From: Monosiga brevicollis MX1
Taxonomy: Eukaryota; Opisthokonta; Choanoflagellata; Craspedida; Salpingoecidae
Assembly (NCBI RefSeq): GCF_000002865.3
Contig: NW_001865084.1
Coordinates: 77,871 to 141,870 of the forward strand
Direction of reading: 5' to 3'
Length of the DNA stretch: 64,000 nucleotides
Positions within the stretch are counted from its first letter, which is position 1. The number at the start of each line of letters is the position of its first letter. A program made the position numbers and the translations under genes. Positions 1 through 12,400 of the stretch are shown piece by piece. The notes beneath the pieces are model-generated. The model searched no databases. It worked only from the letters and a program-made list of their open reading frames with translations, and was not told where the DNA came from.

Positions 1-1583
1 ATTTGCGTCGTCGCCTCATGGTGCAGTTTCACGGTGAAGGTTCGTTCAGTTGTTGCGAGCTGACCCATGGCAGTTTCCTCCTTGGTTTTGTTACTGTTTG
101 TATTTTTTCGTGCTATGGCATCTCGTCACTTGCCCCTCCGTTTCATTCTCAATGTGATGGCAACTCCATCATCATATCATCATAAAATATCAGGGGGCTT
201 GGATTATGGAGGCTTGGCCCGCGAGTGGTTCTATCTACTGGGCATTGAGGTTTTTGATCCGCGTCTCGGCATGTTTGTAAGTATGCACCTTGTGCTGGTA
301 CTTACCCAGTTCGGTTCAAGTTGTTTGGGTAGCTGATATCGTCTTCCTTGCATACGGGTTGCTTGGCCGCGCTTTTAGAGTTACTGCAATGAGCAAGACT
401 ACTTGCTGCAGATCAACCCCTCGTCCAGTGCGGACCAGGACCATACCCTCTTTTTCCATTTCACGGGCCGACTGATTGGTCTGGCCATCCTTCACCGCCA
501 CTTTCTTGACGTGACGTTTGTCAGCAGCTTTTACAAGCAGATACTTGGTCAATCTATCACGCTGGCGTATGTCGCACAATGGACACATTTCACTTCTTGT
601 TATTGTGGTTGATGTTGTGTTTCTTCCCCAAATGCTGGTCGATCCTGCATGCGCGACGCGTGGCAGCCTGTTTGCATAGCTGATGACATTCGCCTGGTGG
701 CTCTGTGCATCCTCGCTGTGCAGAGACCTTCAAGATTCGGATCCTGACGTGCATCGCAGCTTAATTTGGATCCTGGAAAATGACGTATCCGAAGTGCCTG
801 ACCTGACCTTTTCGACCGACGAGGACGAGCTTGGGGACATTCGGACACACGAGCTTGTGCCAGGCGGGGCCAACAAAGCGGTCTGTTTGGGTTTCTTTTG
901 TTGTTCGCCCGCAATAAATGGCGTCGCTTGAAAGCGTGATGAAATTGCTTGAAGGGCTTGACCTCACCAGTTGCCACCTCACCTATGGCTTTGCGACTCA
1001 GGTGACGGAGGAAAACAAATTTGAGTTTGCCAAGCTTATGGTCGAATGGAAGCTCATCAAAAGCTCAAGTCGCCAAATGTGTGCCCTCCTTACTGGGTAG
1101 GCGCTGCACGCTTTGACAGACGTGAAGGGTGCACATCGGTCTTCATCGCATCTACCCTGATGCCGTCTGCTGCTCACCTGCTTTTGGTGATTGGGCTGTG
1201 CGCTGTGGCAGGCTCAACGAAGTCATTCCCATTGAGAACTTTCGAACGTTCACCGTCAAGGAGCTGCGCTTCTTGATCTCAGGGAGTCATGAATATGACT
1301 TGGAAGACTGGAAGCGAAACACGGAATACAAGGGCTACGAGAGCAATGATCAGATCATTGAATGGCTGTGGGAGATTGTTGAAGCTTGGGATCACGATAA
1401 TCAGGTCAGTCTATGGTACGCAGCAGGGGTTGATGGCACCCACTGACAGCTCATGGTTTTGCAATGATTCTGCATGCGAACATGTTCTAGGCGCGCTTCC
1501 TTCAATTTTGCACTGGAAGCTCTCGCGTGCCCATTGAAGGATTCCAAGTGCGTTGACTTTATGCCGTGAAAATTCACTTGTTA

Positions 1584-1662
<79 letters not shown>

Positions 1663-2050
1663 CTCGCTTGCTACGGCTGTATGCTCTGTTGTTCTAACGG
1701 TGCACCATGGACTTTGTCATCCCCTGTGTCGTCGTGACAGGCTCTGCAAGGCTCTGATGGACCCCGTCGCTTCTGCATCCAGAAGGTGTGTGCTCGTTCC
1801 CGCGCCCGTGAGCCCCCCGCCCGCCAAACCTGTACGGAAGCAAGATCGGACAGCGTTACACTTACGCCCGTGCCTCATGCACCCCTCGCACGTCGCTTCA
1901 TTCTACTGGTAGCTTGAAGACTTGACACGATTGCCATCGGCCCACACATGCTTCAATCGGCTGGATTTGCCTGAATTTCCCGTCCGGCGCATGCTCGAAG
2001 AGCGTTTGGCCTTGGCCCTCAAGAATGCTCAGGGGTTCACTGGCGATTGA
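1..2050 (+). CDS. HECT-domain E3 ubiquitin ligase, NEDD4/SMURF family, 3' part only
   Basis: The HECT domain transfers ubiquitin from an E2 to a substrate through a catalytic cysteine. I assembled nine exons, all GT-AG: 1-39, 194-276, 379-566, 724-880, 1002-1096, 1212-1404, 1491-1547, 1741-1785, 1913-2050. Joined, they read through the whole HECT core: GLDYGGLAREWF, LQINPSSSADQDHT, HRSLIWILENDV, VTEENKFEFAKLMVEW, LNEVIPIENF, ARFLQFCTGSSRVPIEGF. The active-site motif is HTCFNRLDLP, with the Cys codon at 1949-1951. The protein ends in ...GFTGD. The spacing and the ALQGSDGPRRF motif are closest to SMURF/NEDD4-type ligases. Any C2 or WW domains would lie upstream of the window, so the subfamily is not settled. 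One intron (1548-1740) holds a (GT)37 tract. The gene converges on the cysteine synthase gene. Confidence 0.93.
1587..1660. repeat. (GT)37 microsatellite inside HECT gene intron
   Basis: Uninterrupted GT dinucleotides lie in the intron between 1547 and 1741. The open frame across it (poly Cys-Val) is an artefact of the repeat. Confidence 0.98.
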
Positions 2051-2599
2051 CATGTTTCGCGCGGCTGCCAGCTTCAAGTGCAAGGTGGCTGAACAAGCAT
2101 TCTCGTGTGCTGGAGTACTGTGTGCATAGTTTCGAACATCAATAGAATTTTGGCGAATATCACGCGTGCTCGACATAAGCTTGCCATATGGACAGAGGGA
2201 AAAGGAGGACGTGCGTTGTTGTCGTTGTTATCTTGTGTAGGCAGAAAACGACGTGTTTGCCTGAGTCACTTGCTCAGTGCACAATCGCCTTGAACAATGG
2301 GATACCATCAACCCATTTAAACGACGCCGATTTGTTTTGGAATAATAATCGTCACATTTCGGTATCATTTTTACCCTGATATTTGCCAGGGCATTGACGT
2401 GTTTCTTTTTTTTGTCTTCAATCTGACGTGTGTGTGAAGAAAAACGAGTTCAGACAAACTGTACCGTCATGAGTAGACCCTAATCAACACCGACAACAAA
2501 GGGTGGTCTACTCGGATTTTGGTTCTTTCGAGTGCAGGCAAGTCCTTACACCTGCCAGTCGAACGAGCAGTTGACTTTTTTCTCACTCGTACCGCTCGC
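2051..2599. other. Intergenic, convergent 3' ends
   Basis: This lies between the stop codons of the HECT ligase (+) and the cysteine synthase-like gene (-). It should hold both 3' UTRs. I see no conserved protein, RNA gene or repeat in it. Confidence 0.6.
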
Positions 2600-5103
2600 T
2601 CACAGGACAAAGCTCATATCACCGCGAGACACTTGTTTGGGAGCCAGGTTATGCTCCTTGAGCCTGCGTCAGGTACACACCAAGTCGTTGCAAGCACGCC
2701 CCGCTGAATGAGCCAACGAGCAAGTCAGTGCATGGTAGCAAGGATAGCCAGAGGCGAACTCACCAAGCCTCATTGTATACTGTGGCACGATAGCGATCGC
2801 CCGTATCGCAGAGCACCGTGACCACGCATTTATTCGGGCCTAGACGTTTCGAGCAGAAACACAGAAACATAATCAGTGCGGGTGTATCGGACAATAGCCG
2901 GTCTGTCTGAGCCAAGGTTGGACGTACCAAGTTTGCGGGCCAGTTTGATAGCACCAACAACATTGAGTGCTGCCGATGGCCCGACATACAAGCCTTCATG
3001 GCGTGCCAAATAATACATCATGGTGATGGCCTCCTGCGTGGGCGGTCAGGCTTGTGAGCGATGCAGAGGGCCAAGGAGAGCATACGGGTCGAGTCTTTCC
3101 TATTCCCCACAGGGGAGGCAAGGTGGTGGGGTTTGCGATCGCCTCTGCTACTGACTTCATCAGTGCCTTTGAAGGCCCCATCGACCCGTGCCTCTTTAAA
3201 GTTATTGGTGAGCCGGGTAATTCCGACGCCTGGCAAAGGGATCAAACCACGAGGAAACAGCCATAAATACAGTAAAAGAGTACTAAGCGGCTTACTTCAA
3301 TAAGTTGACCAGTCGACCTACCTTCGGCAACCGTCGAACCAGAGGCAGGAAAACTTGTGTCGTGCTGAATTGCATCGCAAGGAACCGTGAGCGCACGTGG
3401 CACTGCGCACTGTTTTGATGTCCCGAATGAAAGCTGAGTGTGAGGCAACTGACGTGATTGACGTAGGCTGCCAAACCCGAGCCCATTGGGTCCGTGAGCC
3501 AGACGGCAATCTTGGAATTGCGTCCTTTGAGGTAGCTTGACACACCCGCCATGGTACCACCAGTGCCTGTGAAAGCAGAAGGCGTACAAAAGAAGGGATA
3601 TTTGCAGAGCCGGTCAGAGGCAAGACTAGACCAGCAACTAAGAGCTGGCAAAGGTGTCTCCAAGTGATGCATACCTGAGGCACAGGTAAAGCCATCGATG
3701 CGGCCGCGTGTTTGTCGCCAGATCTCAGGTCCCGTGCCTTCGCGGTGCGCCGCTGCGTTGTCCGTGTTCTGAAGTTGGAAGGTGTGCGTGAGGTGCGAGC
3801 GTGAGAGAGAGGGAGAGGGAGAGAGCAGACTTGGAGTGGACAAGACGAGGTTACGTGTTTTTGCAACGTGACGAGACGGAAGCTGAACCAACCTCAAACT
3901 GGTCCGGGCCAAAGTTGCCTTCTTGTTGGGCCAGACGTCGAATCACTTGGTAGTAGTGTTGTTCATCGTTGAAAGGCACTGCTGGTTGCCGGTGCGTCTG
4001 CGAGGATGACATCAGGTGATACGATGTCACAGGCAGGGGCTTAGGGCTGCATATTGATGGGAAACTCGGGTCCAAACCTCGGCTCCAAAGAGTTCCATCA
4101 GGTTGGATTTGTCGCGCGAAGTTTTTTCGGGCATGGCAAAGATGGTCTAACGCATCCAATCAGACCAGCCACAAGGTGGCCTCAAAGCAGGTGAGCGCGA
4201 TCACGTGCGTAGAGGCATCGACGTAGATTGGCTCAGCGATAAGACTTGAGTCATACCTTGTAGCCGAGGCTGGTGCCGAGCATGGCCAGTGCAATGCCCG
4301 TGTTGCCGCCTGCATGGGAAAGTAAGGTGGCAACATTGTAAAGATGGGCATTAGCAACAGCCTTGGGCGGAGAGCAGCGGCAGTCAAAGCCCACGCACCG
4401 GTACCCTCGACAATGCATTGGCCCGTGTGAGGCTTGAGTTGGCCCCGAGCCTCGGCCTGGCGCAACAACTTCAGGGCAGCTCGATCCTTCACGCTACCAC
4501 CTTTGCAGCCGGATCAGGCGATGGGATGAGGCTGAAAGGCTGCTGGCTTGGAGACCGGGGCAGTGATCGAGTCACGAGCGGAAGTCGGGTTATTGCGGCA
4601 CTCACCGGGGTTCATATGTTCAGCTTTGACTAGGATCTGGCATCCAGTGGCCTAGGTAGTCGTGAGCGTGAGTGTGCATGCCGTACTGGTTCATGAGGGG
4701 GCCGGACCGAAGCTAGCGAACGCATGCAAGTGGAATGCTTGGGGGGAAGGACAAACCTCGGATAAAGAGGGCAGCTCTATCAGCGGAGTGCGACCAATGG
4801 CGTCTGCAATGCCATGGCAAATACGATCCTGATGGATCTGTGAAGCTCCAGGCAGGGCGCCATCGTCAATCGGCGCGGCATATCCGAGGTTGAAGCAAGT
4901 CTCGCGCAAACCTCACGCACAGATTGTCGACGATCAAGGTAAAGACCAAAGGCCACGCCCAGCCCCGCAAGTGCCAGCCTCGCCTGCACACTCGGGTAAC
5001 CACGATTCAAGCAGGACACGGGGTGAGAGCAAGATCAGAAGGAAGAGGTCTCAGGGCAGCGCGCGCACGAGACGACGACGACGACGGAGTCATGACGCAC
5101 CAT
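2600..5103 (-). CDS. Cysteine synthase-like PLP enzyme (beta-replacing, fold type II), membrane-anchored
   Basis: The family makes cysteine from O-acetylserine or a related donor and sulfide, using pyridoxal phosphate. Fifteen exons on the minus strand: 5101-5103, 4912-4983, 4757-4837, 4606-4651, 4399-4500, 4257-4309, 4078-4146, 3893-3997, 3675-3768, 3454-3566, 3322-3364, 3156-3229, 2928-3033, 2764-2839, 2600-2663. All phases agree and give 366 aa. Family blocks in order: IGRTPLIELPSLSE, AEHMNPGGSVKDRAAL (PLP lysine in SVKDR), VEGTGGNTGIALA, NTDNAAAHREGTGPEIW, TCASGTGGTMAG, EGLYVGPSAALNVV, VTVLCDTGDRY. A hydrophobic stretch (about residues 2-16, ARLALAGLGVAFGLYL) precedes the catalytic domain. 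This resembles the fungal mitochondrial-outer-membrane cysteine synthase 2 type (yeast YGR012W-like). The start is inferred: an ATG alone in its exon, followed by a GTGCGT donor. Substrate is not provable from sequence. Confidence 0.88.
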
Positions 5104-5387
5104 CTTTGAATGAGGAAACTTTTCACTAAATGCAGATTTTGAGCGACTTGATGTAGATATGATAAGGAATAGAGTTGTAGTTAATGTAGGAATTCGATAA
5201 GTTATCGCAAGTGTCGGATAACATGGGTGAGAGTTTGACATATGGAGGGCTTCTTGTGTGGCATGAGGTTGCGGGTGGTTCCGAGGCGTGTGCCGTGGCT
5301 GGTGGCGGTGGGTAGCTCGAGAAAGGCTGATTGGACGTGTCAATTAGATTGCAACTGAGAAGACAGAACTGTGGAGGGGACAGGGGG

Positions 5388-5680
5388 NNNNNNNNNNNNN
5401 NNNNNNNNNNNNNNNNNNNNNNNNNNNNNNNNNNNNNNNNNNNNNNNNNNNNNNNNNNNNNNNNNNNNNNNNNNNNNNNNNNNNNNNNNNNNNNNNNNNN
5501 NNNNNNNNNNNNNNNNNNNNNNNNNNNNNNNNNNNNNNNNNNNNNNNNNNNNNNNNNNNNNNNNNNNNNNNNNNNNNNNNNNNNNNNNNNNNNNNNNNNN
5601 NNNNNNNNNNNNNNNNNNNNNNNNNNNNNNNNNNNNNNNNNNNNNNNNNNNNNNNNNNNNNNNNNNNNNNNNNNNNNNNN
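5388..5680. other. Assembly gap (293 N)
   Basis: A run of N between unique sequences. True length and content are unknown. Confidence 0.99.
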
Positions 5681-6053
5681 CATGTCGTATGGGCTATTGA
5701 ATTGCACTGAAAAATCCTTGCATTCTTTTAGAGCGCCTTGACGACCAAGTTGCTGCGACGGAAGAAGAGCTTTTTGCTTTTTTTGTTCGATTTTTCTTTT
5801 CGGCGCGAACGGCGTCGAGCGAGCTGAGCGCGAGGTGAGGTTTGGTCGGTGTTGCCCTCTTGATGGGTGTTGGGGATGGTGGTCTGGTCGCATTGTGTTG
5901 CTAGTCGAGGTGTCAGTGTCTTCTCTGTGAGTTGTATTGGCGGTGTTTGTGAGGGGATGGCATTAAGGCTTCCATGGACACGATTTCGATAGTATCCGGC
6001 ATGCTGGCTGATTTGATTCTCGCGCCGAGCGCACCATCATGATCTGGGCGGTC

Positions 6054-6058
<5 letters not shown>

Positions 6059-6110
<52 letters not shown>
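6059..6110. repeat. (GT)26 microsatellite
   Basis: Perfect GT dinucleotide run about 380 bp upstream of the dynein start codon. Confidence 0.98.
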
Positions 6111-6112
<2 letters not shown>

Positions 6113-6493
6113 TCTGTCGCTTTTCTGTCTTTTATCCTCTTCTTCATGGTACATGCCCGGGATGGGCAGTACTTCAGGATCGCATTCAAACACGGCCCTG
6201 GTCGAATCTCACCTTTGATGCGGTCTTGCCTCGCAGCCCATTACCGCCTCGGCCTCTGTAGTTTTTTCTTGCTCTTAGACGCACGCTTTCCCCTTTTCTC
6301 AGTTTCTTACACCGTGCGTCAGCCTCGGACGTCGCGCTCTCCGCACAGGGGCGTGGTGCCCCGTTGCTGCCCGCCGAGCTGCACGTCGACCAAAAGGCGT
6401 TACAGCCTCTTTTGCATGATCCTTTGACTCAAGACTTGACGCGAGAAGAAAGGACCCCTGATAGCTTGAGTGCTTGGCACGGACATCGGCGTC

Positions 6494-9400
6494 ATGGACG
6501 CCACAGCCGCTATGCGGCCCTCCTCTCGCGAGAAGCACCCCGCAGCCAACCTGGGTCGGACAACCGCGAGCGGGACCTCACGCAAACCCTTGTTCTCACA
6601 AAGCGCTGCGGCGTTTCGTCTCCCTTCGCTCGGGGCCGGAACGCCAGAGAGTGGCGAGCCTTCAGATCTCGTTAACACACTCAACCGCACACTTCAGCGA
6701 AACAGCAACACAGATGCCCCTCTTGCCGCCGCTGGCAGCTCCAACCCGCTGAATGGCTCAATGGGTGGTGCGGCGGGGCGCACTGCCCGCCGCAACGGCA
6801 ACCGCGTCTCTAAGACGGCTCGCCTTCAGGCCACGCTCAAGGATCGCGACTCGCTGCGTTCTGCTCTCGTAGGCCTCGTCACCGAGGCCGCCCGCCGCAA
6901 CGGTGAACTGCCCCCGTTGCAAATGGAAGCAGGCGCGGCTGCATCTACCGAGGAGGAAGACAGCGACATGGGTGATGCACGGAACGATGCCGTTCGGTAT
7001 TACTACTACATGATGAACGGCATCGACACCACCCAGGTGGTTGGTCTTGACGAGGAATGGTTTGCGCACATCACCGACCTCATCGACACTCAATTACAGA
7101 CCCGTTGTGCCCCTTCGGTCGAAGCGCTGCACGACGAAGTCAGCGACGCTTATCTTGCCGCCATCAAAAAGTCCATCGTGGACTTTGTTCTGCGCGATCC
7201 TAAGCTCGACCAAGCTGGAGCGGTGGCCGCGCAATGGCAGGCTTATGCTCAGAATCCCGAACTGGCCGATGAGCAACGCAACTGGGCTTCCAGCATCCAG
7301 GAAGCGCGCCAAGCCTTGGAAGAAAACCTTTTCCTCACGTCTCCCGGCTTGCGCCTGCTGCTGCCTGCCTACGAACTGGAGCACCGCCATCAAACGCTGC
7401 TCAAGCCCGAGGAGATTTGCCGCAAGAAACAAGCTTACGACGCTGTGGCTTTTGGCAAGGCCATTGGACTTCAGGTGGATCGGTGCCGCCATGCCATTCA
7501 AAAGGAGTGGGTTCGCAGTCTGGCTGGTCTTTTGGATGGGCTCAAGGCCCAAGGGCGCTTGCCCCAAGCCAAGAGTCCACGCTACTGGGAAGCCGTCGCC
7601 ACTGTCATGAGTGCACAGTTGCGTGAGCTACTGACCGTCTCGCTCAACATGTTTCTCGACATGATCTTCCCGCCAACTGGGGTTGGCAGCTTTCGTGGCT
7701 TTGCCCTGCAGCTCGAGGTCCAGGGTGACAAACTAGGCTTTGCCGTGGGCGTGGAGGGCATTGAAACAGTCGTTCTTCAGTTGCTCGAGAAGATGCGTAG
7801 CAGCATTTGCGAGATTGTTCGCGTCGAGTATTTTTTAGCTGAAGACCGCCCAACAGGTCGCGAGACCTTCCTGACGCCTTGCTTTGGCCCAGAGGAGCTG
7901 GCCTCCTACCAGCAACGCGTTGAGGCCGCATTTGCCCCACAGCGCGAGGCGCCCAGTCAATGGCTGAAGCTCTACAACGAGTATCTCTTTCTGATTGACG
8001 GCCGTGCGGACAAGGAGATGGACGATTTTTTGGCCAGTCAGCCTAGCTTTCAGCTGTGCACCGACAAGGTCTACCGCCTCCTCGATCTGGCCCGCCAGAT
8101 TGAGTTTGACATGGCCGACTCTGCACGTGTCGGGCTTTTTGTCATTCATGCGGCGGCGGCCAAGGCCGACCTGAACCGTAAAGCCAAGGCCTTGGCTGAC
8201 CGTGTCCTCACCGCTATTGCCGACGAAGTGGAGGTGGGCATATACGCACATATGTTTCTCTCCACTCCTCCCAACCTGCTTGCCTTCTGTCTCCTGTCCC
8301 TCTTTGCTTTGCCTCCCCACGCCCTCCGTCAAGTGATTTTATTGCCTTCGCATTCGACCCACTCACTGGGCACCCGCGTTTCTTCCTTGTGTAGGTTTCC
8401 AACAAAGATCTCTGCAAATCTTACGCTGAGATTGCTGAGCGGGCGGCCACTGCCCCCACCACAACTGAGCATCTCATGCAGTTAAAGGAGTTCATGGAGC
8501 AGGCCGAAAACGTGCGCTTGCCCAAGCTCAACTTGACGGTGGCAGACATTCGCAAGAAGGTTGAATTCCTGATGGATCACAAACAGCTAACCTCGTGCGT
8601 ATCAAATCAGTTCCCCGTTTGCAATCGCTGAATCTTGTCTTGCACGCCATTGTACTGACATGTCGCCATGCAACGATCACAGCTCGGACCTCACGCTCAA
8701 CGCTGAGACGTTTCGCTGGGTGGCCAAGCTGCCACCACTTGTCGAGTCCCACAAGCAGCTGGTGCGCAGTGCTCGCGAGCGCAACGAAAATGCTCTGCGC
8801 GAACGCCGCGACAAGCTCAATGCCGACTTGGAAGGCTTTGCTGAGGAGGTTAGGTGTTTGTTTGCCCGCTATACTGTTTGCCGTCATCTGCCCGTGGGTT
8901 TAATGCTTTCATCTCACATGGTTCCTCGTTTTCATTGCTTCCCTCTGTGGCTCAGTTGGCCAAGTTCTCCGAGTATGGTGACAGCCAAGAGTTGCAGCGC
9001 TACCTGGACGAGGCGAGCGACCTGAACACTCGCCTAACGGCTGCTGCAGACACGATCGAGGGCATCAATGCTGAGGAGGAGGCCTTTGATTGGGAGATTA
9101 CGCAGTATCCTCTCAAAGCCAAGACCAGCAATACCCTGGCCCCCTTCCTGTCGCTTTACAGCACGGCCGTCGAGTACTACAAACAAGTGGACGAGTGGCT
9201 TAACGGAGACTTTGACAAGATTGACCCCGAAAAGGTCGAGAACGATGTCTCCGCAAGCTGGCGCAATCTGTACAAGATCGAGAAGGGTTTTGCTTCCGAG
9301 GACGCGCCCCGTGGTCTGGCCGCGCAAGTGAAGGAGCAGGTGGACGAGTTCAAGGAGAACCTGCCGATGATCCAAGCCATCTGCAACCCAGGCCTGCGCG

Positions 9401-12400
9401 AGCGACATTGGACTCAGCTCTCCGACATTGTGGGCTACGAGCTCATGCCGGACGAGGAGACAACCCTCTCTCAAATGCTCGACCTCGATATGGACAGTTA
9501 TCTTGATCAGTTTGAAGCCATTTCAGAGGCCGCATCCAAGGAGTTCTCGCTGGAGAAGGCCTTGTCGCGAATGAAGGAGGAATGGCACGACATGGAGTTT
9601 CACATGCTCAGCTATCGCGACACGGGTACTTCCATTCTCTCCTCTGTGGACGAGATTCAAATGCTTCTCGATGATCAAATCGTCAAAACGCAGACCATGC
9701 TGGGGTCCCCCTTTGTCAAGCCTTTTGAGGTGGAAATGAAGGAGTGGAATGATACATTGGTTCTGCTTCAGGACATCATCGATGCTTGGCTCAAGGTCCA
9801 GGCAACCTGGCTGTACCTCGAGCCCATCTTCTCCTCACCTGACATCATGGCGCAGATGCCCGAAGAAGGCCGCAAGTTTAATGTGGTCGACAAGACGTGG
9901 CGTGACACCATGAAGGAAGCCGTGCAGGATAAGCACGTGCTCATGGTGGTGCGTGTGGACAAAATGCTGGAGAAGCTCAACAAGGCCAATGTTTTGCTCG
10001 AGGAAATTCTCAAGGTACGCGGCACTTTGGCACTCGCATATCCGATCATGTCGGATGAGGACAGCAGTAATGGTCTTTCGCCTGCTCATGTCTGTGGCTG
10101 GCTTGAATGTATAGGGTCTGAATCGTTATTTGGAGCAGAAGCGCCTGTACTTCAGCCGTTTCTTCTTTTTGTCAAACGACGAGATGCTCGAAATTTTGTC
10201 AGAGACGAAAGATCCGACTCGTGTGCAGCCCCATCTCAAAAAGTGCTTCGAAGGTGAGCGTTCTGTTGCTGACTTGCACCCTCCACAACCAGGCAGCAAA
10301 TGTTTCGAGGCGTTTTGGAGCAAGTTGAAAGGGAAACATGTTACCTGTTTTCGCTCGCTCATTTACATGCACGCCCACAAAAAAAAAATAAAAAAAAATC
10401 CCAATTTAGGTATTGCCAAGCTTTCCTTCACCGAGGATCTTGATATCACGCACATGGTCTCAAGTGAGAGTGAACTGGTGCAGCTGGACACAGTCATTTC
10501 TACATCCGAGGCTCGTGGTCAGGTGGAGAAGTGGCTGCTGCAGCTTGAAGAGATTATGCGCTCGTCCATTCGAAAGATTATGGTGGAGGGTCTTGAGTGC
10601 TACGCAGGCACCAAGCGTACCGAGTGGATCCAGTCTTGGCCCGGCCAGATTGTGCTGGCGGTCACGCAAAAGTTTTGGACCGCCAACGTCCACGAGGCCA
10701 TTCGTGGCGGCAAGCAGGCCATGGAGACCTACCTTCAGCAGTGTACCGATGACATCAACGATGTTGTAGAGTTGGTCCGTGGCAAGCTTTCGAAGAACAT
10801 TCGCAAGACTCTCAGTGCCTTGGTTGTGTTGGACGTGCACTCGCGTGATGTGCTGGCCAAGCTGGTGGATGATGGCGTGAGCCGTGATGACGAGTTCAAC
10901 TGGCTCGCTCAGCTGCGCTACTACTTTGAGGAAGGACAAGTCATCACGCGCATGATCAACAGCACGCTGGCCTATGGCTACGAATACCTTGGTAACAGCG
11001 CGCGCCTGGTTGTGACGCCGCTGACCGATCGATGCTACCGCACCCTGTTCGGTGCTCTCGAGCTTCATTTGGGTGGTGCACCCGAAGGGCCGGCTGGTAC
11101 GGGCAAGACAGAGACAGTCAAGGATCTGGCCAAGGCCGTGGCTGTGCAGTGCGTCGTTTTCAACTGCTCTGATGGTCTTGACTACAAGGCTCTCGGCAAG
11201 TTTTTCAAAGGCCTCGCCTCTTCCGGCGCTTGGTCTTGCTTCGACGAGTTTAACCGCATTGATTTGGAAGTGCTCTCGGTCGTGGCCCAGCAGATCCTCA
11301 CTATCCAGCGCGGTGTCAACGCTGGCAAGGACAAGATTATGTTTGAGGGCACCGAAATCCGCCTCGTTCCAACCTCCAGCGTTTTCATTACCATGAATCC
11401 CGGTTACGCTGGGCGATCCGAGCTTCCCGACAATCTCAAGGCGCTTTTCCGCACCGTTGCTATGATGGTGCCTGATTATGCCCTCATTGCTGAGATTGTC
11501 CTTTATTCAGTCGGCTTCCGTTCCGCCCGGTCCCTTTCGGTTAAGATCGTGGCCACGTACCGTCTTTGCTCCGAGCAGCTCTCGTCGCAGTATCACTACG
11601 ATTACGGCATGCGCGCTGTCAAGTCAGTGCTCACGGCCGCTGGCAACCTCAAGCTCAAATATCCCGAAGAGAGCGAGGACATTCTCATGTTGCGCTCGAT
11701 TACGGATGTCAACTTGCCCAAGTTCTTGTCGCACGATTTGCCTCTCTTCCGCGGTATCATCTCGGATCTCTTCCCCGGCATCAAGCTGCCGGAGCCAGAC
11801 TATGACGTGTTGCTCAAGGCCATCCGTGAGAATTGCGCACGCATGAACCTTCAAGCCACCGACAACTTTGTGGAAAAGATTCTTCAGGTTTATGAGATGA
11901 TGCTCGTGCGCCACGGCTTCATGATTGTCGGTGAGGGCTATGGTGGCAAGACATGTGCCTATCGTGTTCTCGCCGCTGCCCTCAAGGATATCTCCGAGCA
12001 AGGTCTCATGGAGGAGAACAAGGTTGAGATTACCGTCATCAACCCCAAGTCCATCACCATGGGTCAACTCTACGGCTCCTTTGATCCGGTCTCCCACGAA
12101 TGGTCCGACGGCATCCTGGCCGTGTCCTACCGCGACTTTGCCGTTTCACAGACACCGGACCGCAAGTGGCTCATCTTTGATGGCCCGGTTGATGCCATCT
12201 GGATTGAGAACATGAACACGGTCCTCGACGACAACAAGAAGCTCTGCCTCATGTCTGGTGAGATCATCGCGCTGGCAGATACCACCAACCTCATTTTCGA
12301 GCCGATGGACCTTGAGGTGGCCTCCCCCGCGACCGTTTCCCGGTGCGGCATGATCTACATGGAGCCTCACATGTTGGGCTGGCAGCCCGTTTTGGAGAGC

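Larger units (their letters stand above)
5104..6493. other. Divergent intergenic region with assembly gap and (GT)n
   Basis: This lies between the 5' ends of the cysteine synthase-like gene (-) and the dynein gene (+), so both promoters should be here. It holds a run of N (5388-5680) and a (GT)26 tract (6059-6110). I see no coding or RNA gene. Open frames spanning the N run are meaningless. Confidence 0.6.

Noticed and set aside
3292-3912. 206-codon minus-strand frame
   Set aside because: It is two or three exons of the cysteine synthase-like gene read through their introns in one frame.
5126-5893. Open frames crossing N runs here and at 42872-43277
   Set aside because: The open part consists of unknown bases (X), so nothing is supported.
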